A DNA stretch of 64,000 nucleotides from Triglochin maritima (taxonomy: Eukaryota > Streptophyta > Magnoliopsida > Alismatales > Juncaginaceae), in assembly GCA_963682175.1 (NCBI GenBank), contig OY821771.1, positions 34,740,201 through 34,804,200 of the forward strand, written 5' to 3'. The notes beneath the pieces are model-generated. The model did not search any database, was not told the origin of the DNA, and was given only the letters and a program-made list of their open reading frames with translations. Shown piece by piece: positions 12,961 through 24,965 of this stretch. Made by a program: the position numbers and the translations under genes. Every line of letters begins with the position of its first letter. The first letter of the stretch is position 1.

Positions 12961-13729
12961 TGCAACTCTAAAATGGATTTTTTTTTTAATATTAATTTGA
13001 TTTTTCCCCTTTTACGACATCTTGGCGTAACTTTTATTATAATTACGTTCCCTTTGAGTCAGAAGAATCGGGTGCTAATCAGAAGAATATCAACTACTCG
13101 TAGATCTCCCAACATCCGGAATTATCTTATTTCAAGATCCATGTGAGTTGCATTAAATGCAAAGAACAAAATAGGTTTGTTGATGGGTTTTTTTTTCCTC
13201 GACCATTAATGTCATTGGCCCAAATTTAATTAATTATAATTTTTTGCTTTACAAAATACATCACCCAAAATTGAAGGTGTGAGAGATTAGGGCAAATTCC
13301 AAATTAGTCTATAACTGACCATACAAAATTCAAAATCCAAGGGAGGGCAAAATCCAAACTGGTGTGTAACAAATTATGTTACAAAATTAAAATATTCGGA
13401 AGGGGCAAAATACAAACAACTATATAGCTAACTAAGCAAATTCAAAACCTGAAAGGGACGAAAATCCAAATTTGTGTTCACATTCACGAAGCAAATAAAA
13501 TATCATATTTGTCTTTTACGGTCGCCACCGAGACTACATGTACATCTGATGAGCTCAACGAGCCAAACTCAATCTCAAACAAATTCAATCATGTTCGACC
13601 CATCCACACCATCTCGTAGGAATGCACACGTGTTGGGTTGTTTAGTTCTAATCTAGAATCGAACCCAACCTGACTTGATCAGTTCTATATTTTGTGGTGG
13701 TGGTTTATGACCAGATGTCTTCGGCCACA
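12961..13729. other. Intergenic stretch, nothing recognised
   Basis: AT-rich sequence with phrases similar to 'gggcaaaatccaaa' repeated loosely (13280-13470). No gene or structured repeat could be supported. Confidence 0.4.
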
Positions 13730-13737
13730 CACCACCA

Positions 13738-14025
13738 TCGGGCTGAGCAGAAACCGGGTTGGTCTGATCAACCGGACCGGACCGGAATCAACCGGTCCGG
13801 GTTCCGGTCCGGAGAATTTTGGAAATTCGGTTTCGGACCGGTCCGGTCCGATCCGGTTTTTTTTTTAATTTTTAAGGTTAAAAACCAGTCTTGGACCGGA
13901 CCGAATCCAACCGGTCCGGTCCGATTTTCGGTTCAGACCAGTTCGGTCCGGTCCGGTCTGGTCCGGTCCGGTCTTCGGTCCGGATGCCGAATAAAAATTC
14001 AGTCCGGACCGAATGCACAGCCCTA
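13738..14025. mobile_element. hAT-like MITE (288 bp) rich in CCGGTCCGG
   Basis: It is flanked by a perfect 8-bp TSD, CACCACCA, at 13730-13737 and 14026-14033. Ends are TCGGGCTGAGC and GCACAGCCCTA, imperfect inverted repeats. The interior is a string of CCGGTCCGGT-type palindromes. The 8-bp duplication and TA-flanked ends fit non-autonomous hAT elements. Confidence 0.75.
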
Positions 14026-14322
14026 CACCACCACGTGGGATGTGCTGTTATGCTTTTTCCCAAGTTGTATTGCTTTTGTTCTCTTTGTTAAACAAAATAC
14101 TTCTTGTTTTTACATACGTTGAGGGTAACACACCCATACCGATGGGTTTATTCTTGTTTTCCGTAGAACATCCACTAACCGGATCTGAAGCCCACCTCGG
14201 TCCAGCCCACCCACGACCCCAATCCCAACCCATCGACACCAACCCTTCACAAGCCCAACCAAACCAAAGCAAAAGGGTTTGTTTTGTTTGTTTTCGATTT
14301 GGAGGAGAGAGAGAAAGCGAAG

Positions 14323-17300
14323 ATGCCGCTAACGGAGACGGCGATCGGGGCCCTCCTAGGGCTGGGAAACATGCTCTACTCTAACGCCCTCCGGAAGCTC
14401 CCCCTCATGAGACGTACGCGATTCCTCGTGTCGATTCGTAGCCGTTTGGGATCGATCGATTGACTGACTGATGTGGTTGTGTTTGATTTGGGGCGCAGAT
14501 CCGTGGGAGCACGTGGTGGCGATGGGAGTGGGGAGCGTCTTCGTCAACCAGCTCGTCAGCTGGAACGCCACGCTCCACGACGACCTCGGCAAGATGATCC
14601 AGAAGGCCAAGGCTGCCAACGAGAGGAGATACTTCGGTTCGTGTTTGTTTTTGCCCCTTTTCTTTTGTTTTGTTTTTTTGTGTATTTTGGATTTGGATTT
14701 TGGATGAGTTGGTGGAGACTAAATGGACCCTGAAGATGTGTTGTAGCAATGTCAATTGAGTCGTGAGATCAGAAGAAGAAGAAATTGGTTCCTTTTTGTT
14801 GCCTCATTGAGTGGGTTTCGTCCCACTAATGCAGGGTAAGTGTTAGGAATTTAGGTATGGGGGTCGTTATTTATAAGAACAAAAATTGGGGGAGTTGAAA
14901 ATCTAGAGGAGTTTGAATCCGCAATGGTGCTTAGAAATTTTGTGAAATCTCAAAATTCAAGTGGTCGAAATCCTCAAGAGTCCTTACAAACTAGGTGAAA
15001 TCCCAAATCATGATTTCGTTCACATAACAACCACATATCACAGTTATACACAATAATCATCAACTTTCGAGCTTCGGAAATGGGAAAAACAAAAGTCAAT
15101 AAGTATCATCATTTATCAATCCGTAGACAATATTTTGCAACACTACTCCTGAAGATAAACGTTCTTTAAACAAAATTACTCACCTTGTGAAATGTTATGG
15201 TATTAAGCAAATTCATATGGGAAATCATTTTCTATAAGGACCTACCCCAATAAACATGTACCTAAATTGCTAAAGGCGGAAGTGGTGGCATATTTACAGC
15301 TCGATGTTTGCAGCATGGGAGCTGATCAACCACCGCCATCAAAGACGACATAGGATTGGCTAGGGTTTTGGTGAGCCAATTGTGAAATCTGGGGAGTTGG
15401 TCTTGTTGTTCGAAGAAGATTCTGGCAATTAAAGAGTGGTTCATTGGTTTCGACGGCAAGTCGGCGAAGGGTATAACAAGCATATTCCTTCGCCACCATT
15501 TTTGGGAGAAGGTGTAGGCTTCGGTTGAATGAAGAAAGGTGATTGGTTGAATTTTGGTGGTTCTTGCTGCTGCCGAAGGTATCTAAGGTTTTGGGTTCTA
15601 AATAGGGCTTTCGATGTGGGATAAGTGACGAAGGAGAGAGGGACGCGGTGGAAATGTTCTGAATGTCTTGGGATAGCGTGGGAAAGTAGAAGTTTGAAGG
15701 GTAAAATGGGAAGAAGAAATGTAGATGACGGACAGAAGAGAAGTCATATTCTTTTTTATAAGAGGGGATAGATGAGAAAATGTCAAAAGAATCATATATG
15801 TTGAAATCATTTTTCAAAGAAAATAGTATATCCTTTAGCATTTGAACAAGTTTGAATATTTATTGAATTAAGAAACCCTCATTCCGAAGATTATTTCTCT
15901 TGTCTTGGTGACACGTATGGCTTTTATAGTCTAATTTACTTACATGCATTTGTACCGTCAAATTTGCCCAAGGATACATATTTCTCCCATTTATCTAGTG
16001 TTTAGCTTTTCTAGGATTTATTTGTGCAAAATCACGTAGTGACAACGAGTCTATGGGAGCTTCACGTTCAGTGGCCTTGTAGGAGTAAATTTTTTTAAAA
16101 AAACTTATGTTCAAATTTCAAAACAAAATGAGGATCTTAAGGTCAAGCAATTTTGAGGTTATTTGTATATGAGTATATCTATTCCATCATGATACTTGAG
16201 ACCTTACCCTCCTTGAATCATTGTCTTTGCAATAGACCATACTATGTTTTGCTTGTTTTGTTATTGGTACAGTAACAATTTCAACATTTTCTTCGATTTT
16301 TTAATATATAAAGCTGTTTGTGTGTCTACATGTACGTACTAGGAAAAGGGATCTACCGTCTACGTATCATATGCATGTGTTGACGTACCTAGTATGTTTT
16401 TGAAAGGGCTCTATCTATCATATGTATTCGAAAGTCAGCCCACGTTTTTTTGTTTTCTTCTAAAACACATACTACCATGACTGTTCATATCCTTAACAAT
16501 TAATTGGACAGTTCTTGCATCATGAAATCCTTATATTGTCGTTATGCTTTGTACTAGTTCTAGACTTACCATAAAATGATTTGCAGATTGCTGCCATAAG
16601 AAGGTATTTATTCTCTATAAAAGAACCCAATTCTAGTATAATTTTTTTTAACGTAGATGGCCTTGCAAAACAAATATATTTACAGCAAAACAAGGTAAAA
16701 AAGAAAATCTCACAACTCACGCCCTATTGTTCATTGAGCCATTTTCACCTGATACCCCACCCACATTAACTATTCCGACTCATGGCACCATTCTAGTTCC
16801 GGGTCAACAATCATTATGGTTCTTCCTTTCTCTATTCTTCTTTAGTAATGGTCATGCACCTGCCTGAGCTGCCTCCGTCATCCCCCATTGACAATTTGTT
16901 CTCCATCCCATTTCTTGTCCTCCCTCTGTATCTTTTTTCCTATCTTTGTCCTGATATAACCTTTCATTTTGTTATTTAGGGCTCATATTTGTCCTTAAGG
17001 GCTGATGTTGAGGAGCTTTTCATCAGCATTTTCACTCTGTTTTTACTTTTTATGAAAATCTACTAATACTAATATATGTTGTTTCACTTGTTACTTTATT
17101 TCACTTCTATTTATAAGGTGCAACACTTGTCAATCTTGAGCTAAGTTATTATACTTCATGGTAATACCTACAATTAGTACACTTTGACACAGCTAGGAGA
17201 TGAAGAAATATGATTGGTAGTCAATCAAACAGAATAGTAGTTGATGATCACCGCTCTAAATGCTAAAACAATGTCAAATCCATGTTTGGAGTGTTGACTA

Positions 17301-18161
17301 AATTGTATTCCCTAAGGATTCACATACAAGGGATTCTTCAAGACAGAGATAGAAAGATGTAAAGGCAAATGCTTTATGGTGTTATTCCTGGAATCAGTGT
17401 TGTGACACATATTTGGTTCATTTATTGAAAAATTTCAAGATTCTAAGGAAATTAATCTGTAGAAGTTAAATAAAGATACTCTAGATGTCTCTCCTTATTG
17501 CATCTAACACAAGTTAATTGTTTATTGCCATCAAAATGCACTGCTAAACAAGCTTCCAAGCCTTCCATAAATTCACATGTTTTTTTGGTATCTGATTGAT
17601 GAGATGAGAGGGATCCTATAGCATATAGGTAACATGTTTTCACACATTAGAGGTATTGTGAAATTTATTAGTGTTTCTTGAGAGAAGTCTTTGGATGTAG
17701 GAGTGATATTGATAGAGACAAAAAATGTTTACTTTTTAAATTAAAAAAAAACTTTTATCTTTCGCTTGCAGAATATAGGATGTTTTCATACTTTATCAAA
17801 TTAGTAAGCACATTCTTGTCATACATTGATATTTGATGTCATGCCCCATTCTTCTTCCTAAAATTAGAGGTGAATATATGTGGTATTGTAGTATTGTTGG
17901 GGGGAATCTTTGTGGGTGTAATTAGTGCCATGGAAGTGGAAAACTGAAGATCAGAAAGAAGTGCTATATATAACTGGGTTGTTTTGGTCGCCGAAGTGGA
18001 GGAAAAAGGCTCCAAAATGCGAAACCTCTAAACTTTTGTAACAGTTCTTGCAGAGAATCTTAGGGTTAAACATTTGTGTTAAAACATGGATTCATTTCTC
18101 ATTTACATCCAGACAAGTTGTTGCTAAATATTGTTCTTTCATTGCAGATAATGAAGACTGA
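14323..18161 (+). CDS. Conserved small plant protein, 80 aa, three exons
   Basis: Exons 14323-14413, 14499-14636 and 18148-18161 join in frame (243 nt, GT-AG introns). The protein begins MPLTETAIGALLGLG, has YSNALRKLPLMRHPWEHV across the first junction, and ends AANERRYFDNED. I recognise this as a short, strongly conserved plant family of similar length with the invariant HPWEHV and ERRYFD-type C terminus. I do not know its function and give no symbol. The hydrophobic stretch VVAMGVGSVFVNQLV could be a membrane or packing segment. The first junction restores the conserved histidine, and the last exon supplies the expected acidic end, which supports the model. The upstream 14040-14322 stretch is a plausible promoter/5' UTR, and 18162 to about 18520 a 3' UTR. 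This is the only clear host gene in the window. Confidence 0.85.
14637..18147 (+). other. 3.5-kb terminal intron of the 80-aa protein gene
   Basis: The intron begins GTTCGT and ends TTCATTGCAG, the junction that gives the conserved C terminus. It contains a minus-strand open frame of 171 codons (15326-15841) with no recognised homology. A second possible acceptor at 16584 would give a non-conserved tail. Nothing else was identified; the length suggests old insertions. Confidence 0.65.
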
Positions 18162-18529
18162 GTTCTCAATTACCGAAACAGACCGAAAGATCCATGCGTT
18201 GCATGGTGTGTTGCTGTGTATGGTGCAGAAAACTCTTGAAGCTTTATGCTGTAGAAGTATTGCGAAACTTCTTGTTGTTCAAACAGATAATCGGACTGGT
18301 TTTTTACAGTTATGTTACTGCAAATAATTAAGAATGCTACAGGCATTTAAATGTTTGTGCTAAAATATTGCCTGCCAATCGATAATTTGTTCTCCTTTGC
18401 TTGTTCCAGATTTTTGTCCAGCTTCTGTGAAAACATGCTTTGCCGTATGATTTCAAGATATTGTTTTGCCTGCATAGTTGACGTTGTGGATGTACAATGT
18501 TTTGACCCCTTTGTGCCTGCGTTATTTTA

Positions 18530-18933
18530 GATCATCTTTAATCATGATTTGGACGACCTAGTCATGAAATTTCTCTTTCTTTCTCTTCCACGTCAATTTT
18601 CTTTCTCATCCACATCAGTTTTCTATCTTCCTAATTTATTTTCTTCTCTTTTCTATACTATTTACTTTTTAACTACAACTAATCTCTTTCCTCTACGTTC
18701 AAGGTCGATCTTGGAAAAAAATTAAAAAATTCTTAAAAAATAAAAAAATTAGAAAACATATTTTCAAAAAATAATAATTTAAAAAAACATTAAAACTAAA
18801 TTTTTAAAAAAATCAAAACAAAACAAAAAATCACACATGCATGCGTGAACAGTGACAATTGGGTCGTCGACTTGGTCGTCCAAACGACCAGGTCACCAGG
18901 GTTGTCAGGCGGGACGACCCGTTACTGGTGCTC
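18530..18933. mobile_element. Tourist-like (PIF/Harbinger) MITE
   Basis: Flanked by TTA at 18527-18529 and 18934-18936. Ends are GATCATCTTTAATC and, inverted, GAGCACCAGTAACG. Its interior (ctttctttctcttccacgtc) is shared in inverted form with the MITE at 58743-59059, so they are one family. Confidence 0.65.
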
Positions 18934-19509
18934 TTAGTTGTTGGGCTATTTAAAAATAATAATTTATTTAAGTATTTAATAGAGTAAATGTAGAAATTTA
19001 CAATTAATCCCAAGAGATGGAGAAGGAAACCTTAAGCACTTTGCTATTGTTGGGATTTTGAACATGCAGTCAGTTATCCCAAATTTTGATTAGGTGATTG
19101 TTGGTGGGAGTTTGAAACTTGATCCAGATATATTTTATTTCTAGTAATAGAGACCGGTAGTTGGTCTGTATTGACATTTACAAATTTACTTATGGGACGG
19201 ACGACGAAACCACCTAATTATGTAAAAAAAGACATTTAGTTTTGGGGAGTGACAGATGGCTAAAATGTTTTCTTAATGTAGATGGCTGAAATGCTATGTA
19301 AATTGTTGGTGATCTTATAGTTGAAGGCCGCCCCGCCTCCTTTGTGGGTGGACAAGGTGGATATGCGGTTAGACGGATCACCTTATAAAAAAAATTGTGA
19401 TCATTTTCTTAGACAAATCAGCACAAATTAAACCTAAAAAGATAATGATTCCTAAATATGTAAACATAAATAGTAATCGCTATTACAACAGCATAAATAA
19501 AGCCCAAAT
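18934..19509. other. Intergenic stretch, nothing recognised
   Basis: AT-rich, with only short open frames and no structured repeat identified. Confidence 0.4.
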
Positions 19510-19517
19510 CTCACATG

Positions 19518-20537
19518 TAAGGCTGTAAGCTTCAGCTCGTGCTCGCTAACTCGTTCGCAACTCGCTTGATTTCGCTCTCTCAATAGTTCGGCACGATTGT
19601 TAACGAGTCGAGTATGAGCCAAAAAAATCCGCTTGGGAAAATAAATAAGTCGAGCTGAGCAAAATCCTGCTCGCTTGTTAGATCGCTCACTTGCTCGACT
19701 CGGTTGCTCGTATATACGCATACCAGCATACATCCCTATACATACATCTTTATAAATAAGACATCACTTTCTTTGTCCATGTTTGCTTGTATGTTCGCTC
19801 GAATTCAATACACATCTATTGCACCCAAACAAATCACCTTGTTATAATTGATATTCTCAAAAGCCTTAAAATCAATTCACGAAGACTAGCCTATATGTAC
19901 ATTTTTGTAATACAAATACTTTCACAACTTGGGAGACAATACATGAGCACCTAAATCATATCTATCTAAGTTAATCTAAGAAGCTGACATCATTTCCTAC
20001 ATTTTCTTTGTTTAAAGCCCATCCAAGCATTGTATGTTGCCAAAAACTAAAGCCGAATAGAAGCCCATATATAAATAAGGATTACTGGACTATCTGTTGG
20101 GCTAAATGTAGAATCGTTGAGCAAGAAAAGCCCAATTCATTATATTATGTATAGTTATTAGGGAGGTAATTGGATGATATTTAGTCCGGGGAAAGTTTGG
20201 ATTGTGTCATTAGAAGGTGCTATAAAAGGAGAGGAGATGGGACTATGAAGAGTATGTTTGTGCTTGGGGCGATGATACAACTAGTAAGGTTATTATAACC
20301 AAGGCGTGTCAGTTGCTTGTTTTTTAAATCAATTTTTTTATTTAAAACTGGATGGGATTTCCAGGACTTGCTTAAACTTGCGAGTCGGGTCAAGCAGCTC
20401 GTGATCCTGAGCTAACGAGTCGAGCCGAGTGGCTCGTGAGCTCAACACGAGTCGAGTTCAAGCATGGGTTCTCTGACTCGGTTTGAGTTTCAAGGAGTTG
20501 TTTTGGTTCACTCGAACTCGGCTCATTTGCACTCCTA
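19518..20537. mobile_element. hAT-like non-autonomous element (1.02 kb)
   Basis: Ends are TAAGGCTGTAAGCTTCAGCTCG and, inverted, TAGGAGTGCAAATGAGCCGAG. The flanks CTCACATG (19510-19517) and CTTACATG (20538-20545) form an 8-bp TSD with one mismatch. Both subterminal regions are rich in GAGCTCG / CGAGTCGAG motifs. No transposase is encoded. Confidence 0.7.
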
Positions 20538-20545
20538 CTTACATG

Positions 20546-21794
20546 ACATTAATAATAAATTGCTAATCACAAACATATGTATGTATAATAGTTTTAATAT
20601 GTTATAATAATAATCATAATAATCATTATTATTATTATATTTTGGCAAGTTCAACTGGGGCTTGATCACAAGACTCATTATGGCGACGAGCTGAGAGATT
20701 CACGAGTTAGCAGGTCCAAAAACTTAAACGTAAATTCAATCCTAACCAGAACCAATCGGAGGTGGAATATGGATTCCATTGACAACCTTAACATTTCGTT
20801 AACTCAACATAATGACAATTGACAACGTTCCGTATATCGGGATTTCATCCTTCACTCTTCCACTTTCCACAACTTTAAGCCATCGTGACTCCAATTTGGA
20901 ATCGGATAGCAAGTCCTTAAATGGGGCGGATTGGATATACGTCATATTACCTGTCCAATGGTAAATATATGCTTTTCAGTTTTCATTCATTTCAATGTTT
21001 TTTTGGATACATCTTATTCTACGTTTGCTTTTTTGGTCGTGTAATTTGAAGCTTAAGTTGTGATTGGTTCGAAGTAAGTGAAAAACTTCTACTATCTTGC
21101 TCCATAACTTTCTTAGATTTCAGAGAAACAAATTACAAATTTATAAAGTTGTGAAATTCTTGAACTGAACTTCTAAAACTTTATTAAGTTTTCGTATAAA
21201 CCAATCATCGAAATTCATTCTGAAGTCAAATTCCCACTTCCTGGCTATATTTATCCGCAAACGAATCACTCCTTGGTAGAAAAATAAATAATTGGTAGAA
21301 TGGAATTGTATTCCTTCCGCCTGGAAAAGCAACTCTGGTTGGTACTCTCAATAATTTAATTACAGCTAAAAGAAGATGGAAGTGGGTACGTCGATGTTGA
21401 TCCATCCTTGGCACAACGAATGACTCCAAACACTACCCGACCAATCCATTAGTCGTTGGAGATAATCACATAACCTTCCTAACCAAAATGTATGCTCTGG
21501 CAGATCTACCATAATTATTTATTGGTTCTCTACGGTGATTTGAAGGAACAGCCTACCATGACTTCGTCCAATAGTTCCACCAACTCCTGGACTGATTGTG
21601 ACGGTGCATCGACGTCATCAATTTCAAATTCTGATAATTTGTTTTTCATAAAAAGATAACTCGATGATTTCCAGGGCCGAATTTGGGTCCTTCACATCTA
21701 GTATCCTAAAATATTTCATGTTTTATATCCCCATCCGACATCATGTTTTAATTTTCAGATATTTCGTTTGCACCTTCGATTCACTTAGAAGGTT
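20546..21794. other. Intergenic stretch, nothing recognised
   Basis: AT-rich, containing a short run of AAT/ATT triplets (about 20610-20640). No gene recognised on either strand. Confidence 0.4.
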
Positions 21795-22944
21795 ATATGA
21801 TTTGAATAGTTATATACGGACGCGAGCGTCCGTGACGCGTCCTACGTGGAATAACACGTCAGCTGCCAGTTCAGCGTCCAGTCAACCAAAACTTCTGCGC
21901 GGGGAAATGAAAATTACGAATTGTTGGGTGCGACGGTTCATTTCCCTAAATCACGATTTGTTGGGTGCGACGGTTCATTTCCGTGCGACGGTTCATTTCC
22001 CTAAATAACGATTAGACGGTTCGACTTCACGTACATCAGTAGCGGCGGTACAGCATTCGAGTAACTTTCCCCATTTCACCCGGAGTTCCTTTCCATACGC
22101 TCATCCAAAACCTTCATTCCTCCAAAACCTTTCCATTCCAGTAACGAAAACCAAGACAAGGCGAAAATGGATCCTTCTCTACCTGAAACCTCCATTGCTC
22201 CTGAAATTGTAGCCGCGCAGGTGTTTTGTCAACCATGTTCTTTCTGGTTCATTTTAAGGTTCATTATTGGCCTCTAACAATTTTTTTGTGTGGTTTAAGG
22301 GAAGCACGTACTACTTCCGCGAAACCAAGTGCGGTTTCGCGGCCCTTCACAAGCAGTTCGACCGGATGAAGGAGGAGGAGAAAAATGTCTTCCAACGGAC
22401 GCCTTTCGGTCACTTCCTCAGCTTTCCTCACGTGACAACTGACAACGAGATACTGGGTTGGTTCGTCGAACACTTCGACGCTAATGAAGTCGGTCTGAGA
22501 ATAGCCACTGGGGTGGTCCCATTTACGGTAGAAGACGTCGCCCTTCTACTTGGACTAAGAGTACATGGGCAGAGAGTGGATATGGATGCCATGTACGTAG
22601 AGAAACGTGACGGGGTTAACCTCGACAACACCCAGCTACTGGGTCATCTTACCGCCACGAGCAAGATGGGCGAGGAGGAGGAGCACGTCCGACTCCTTAT
22701 TTCTATGATTTTCAATCATTTTTTGTTCTTCGATGGATCACTGCGAACTAAAGCGTGGTACACGAAACACCTTAAGAACCTCAAGCGCCTCAAGAGATAT
22801 GCGTGGGCAAATGCGGTTCACACTTTCTTGGTTGAAGGCCTGGAGGAAGCCCAACGGGACCTCTCGAGGAGGAGATCGTCAGCGAACTTCTCTATGAAGC
22901 AGGGCTACGTGTCTGGTTGCGTTGCCGTATTACAAGTAAGCATC

Positions 22945-23690
22945 TTGGTCCGGAATGAGTGTTGCGTCAGTCCGGAGTAGTGTTGGTTTATGTCCGGAAT
23001 AAGTGTGTTGCCTGTCCGGAATAGTCCTGTATGTGTCCGGAATGATTGTCTTGCCTGTCCGGAATACGTCTTGTGTCTGTCCTGAATAGTGTTGTCTCTG
23101 TCCGGAATAAGTGTCTTGAGGTTGTCCGGAATAAGTGTCTTGTGGTTGTCCGGAATGAGTGTTGTGTCAGTCCGGAGTAGTGTTGGTTTATGTCCGGAAT
23201 AAGTGTGTTTCCTGTCCGGAATAGTCCTGTATGTGTCCGGAATGATTGTCTTGTCTGTCCGGAATAAGTCTTGTGTCTGTCCGGGATAAGTCTTGTGTCT
23301 GTCCTGAATAGTGTTGTCTCTGTCCGGAATAAGTCTTGTGTCTATCCGGGATAAGTTTTGTGTCTGTCCTCAATAGTGTTGTCTCTGTCCGGAATAAGTG
23401 TCTTGAGGTTGTCCGGAATGAGTGTTGTCTCTGTCCGGAATAAGTGTGTTGCCTGTCCGGAATAAGTGTGTTGCCAGTCCGGAATAGTCCTGTATGTGTC
23501 CGGAATGAGTGTCTTGTCTGTCCGGAATACGTCTTGTGTCTGTCCGGAATAAGTAACTTGTATGTCCGGAATACGTCTGCGTCTGTCCGGAATAAGAGTT
23601 GTGTCTGTCCGGAATAAGAGTTGTGTCTGTCCGGAATAAGAGTTGTGTCTGTCCAGAATAAGAGTAGTGCTGTCCGGAATTAGTGTTTGG
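22945..23690 (+). repeat. Degenerate TGTCCGGAATAAGTGT tandem array inside peptidase-gene intron 2
   Basis: More than 30 copies of a roughly 18-28-bp unit share the core GTCCGGAATAAGTNTTG. The array fills almost the whole intron 22936-23763. Spacing varies, so it is a minisatellite with unequal units. The TCCGGA core is the same as in the arrays at 26116, 29206 and 30842. Confidence 0.9.
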
Positions 23691-24249
23691 TCTTTCTGAT
23701 TAACGTTATGAGACTGTCCTGGGGATGTTATGTTTCTGTTTTTTAACTCATTCCTGTTTTCAGGTGTGGCTTTGCGAGAAGTTCAAATTGGGGGATCCCC
23801 GGTCAGCATTTCCACGGTTCAAGTGTTGGACCGAAATGTTTAGCAGACGCCAAATCCTTAGAAAATGGGAAGATCGAGGCATCAACTTGTCCCGGATATA
23901 CTCGGGCCAATTTGAGTTGAAGGGCACCCCAAAACTCAGTGCACGGGAGCATTCACTGTTGTCAAAGGATCAATTTCCTCCTGCAGCAGCAACTCCCGCA
24001 GCGAAGGAAACACCTTCAACTCCTGCAGAAGCAACAGTCGCCTCGAAGGAAACACCTTCAACATCCACTCTACCAAGGATACAACTCAGTGAATGCAGCA
24101 TTCCATGTGACCCACTGCTACAAGAGTTGGAACTTAGTGAGGTGAAGACGAAATGGCTGCGAGCCGAAGCAGCACTTAGGGAGGCGACCGTTAAAATTAA
24201 CAACCTGGAGGAAGAACTCCGGATCTCTCAAGAAGAGTGTCGTGAGCTG

Positions 24250-24965
24250 AGAGTCCGTGGGGAGGAGGAAGAGAGGGAAAAGAGGGAGGAGGAAGAGAGA
24301 AATAAGAGGGAGGCGGAGGAGAGGGAAGAGAGGGAGGAGGAAGAGAGAAATAAGAGGGAGGCGGAGGAGAGGGAAAAGAGGGAGGAGGAAGAGAGAAGTA
24401 AGAGGGAGGCGGAGGAGAGGGAGAAGAGAGAGGAGGAAGAGAGGGAGAAGAGAGAGGAGGAAGAAAGGAAGAAGAGGAACGAGGAAGAGAGGGAGAAGAG
24501 GGAGGAGGAAGAGAAGAAGAAGAGGGAGGAGAATGAGAGGAATAAGAGGGAGGAGGATGAGAAGAAGAAGAGGGAGGAGGATGAGAAGCATAAGAGGGAG
24601 GAGGAAGAGAGGAAGAGGAGGGAGGAGGAAGAGAGGAAGAGAAGGGAGGAGGAGGATGAGAAGAAGAGGAGGGAGGAGGATGAGAGGAATAAGAGGGAGG
24701 AGGAAGAGGAAGGAGGAAGAGAGAAAAAAGAGGAGGGAGGAGGAGGATGAGAGGAATAAGAGGGAGGAGGAAGAGAGGAAGACGAGGAAGGAGGAAGAGA
24801 GAAAAAGGCGGAGGGAGGAAGAGAGGAAGAAGAGGGAGGAGGAAGACAGGAAGAAGAGGAAGGAGGAAGAGGGGGAAAAGAGGGAGGAGGAAGAGAGAAA
24901 TAAGCGGAGGGAGGAAGAGGGAGAGAAGAGGAAGGAGGAAGAAAGGAAGGAGGAAGTTATGAGGA
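24250..24965 (+). repeat. About 700-bp polypurine (GA-rich) coding minisatellite
   Basis: The plus strand is almost pure A/G (gaggaagagagg variants) and codes for EEER/KKRE repeats. The frameshift of the peptidase gene lies inside it. Proline/serine/leucine-rich minus-strand frames here are shadows of it. Confidence 0.9.

Noticed and set aside
15326..15841. 171-codon minus-strand frame inside the host-gene intron
   Set aside because: No recognisable domain or conserved start, composition like surrounding DNA, and no sign of splicing; kept only as intron content.
22945..23690. CRISPR-like array
   Set aside because: Units are degenerate, spacing is irregular, there are no unique spacers of constant size, and the sequence is a plant transposon intron.
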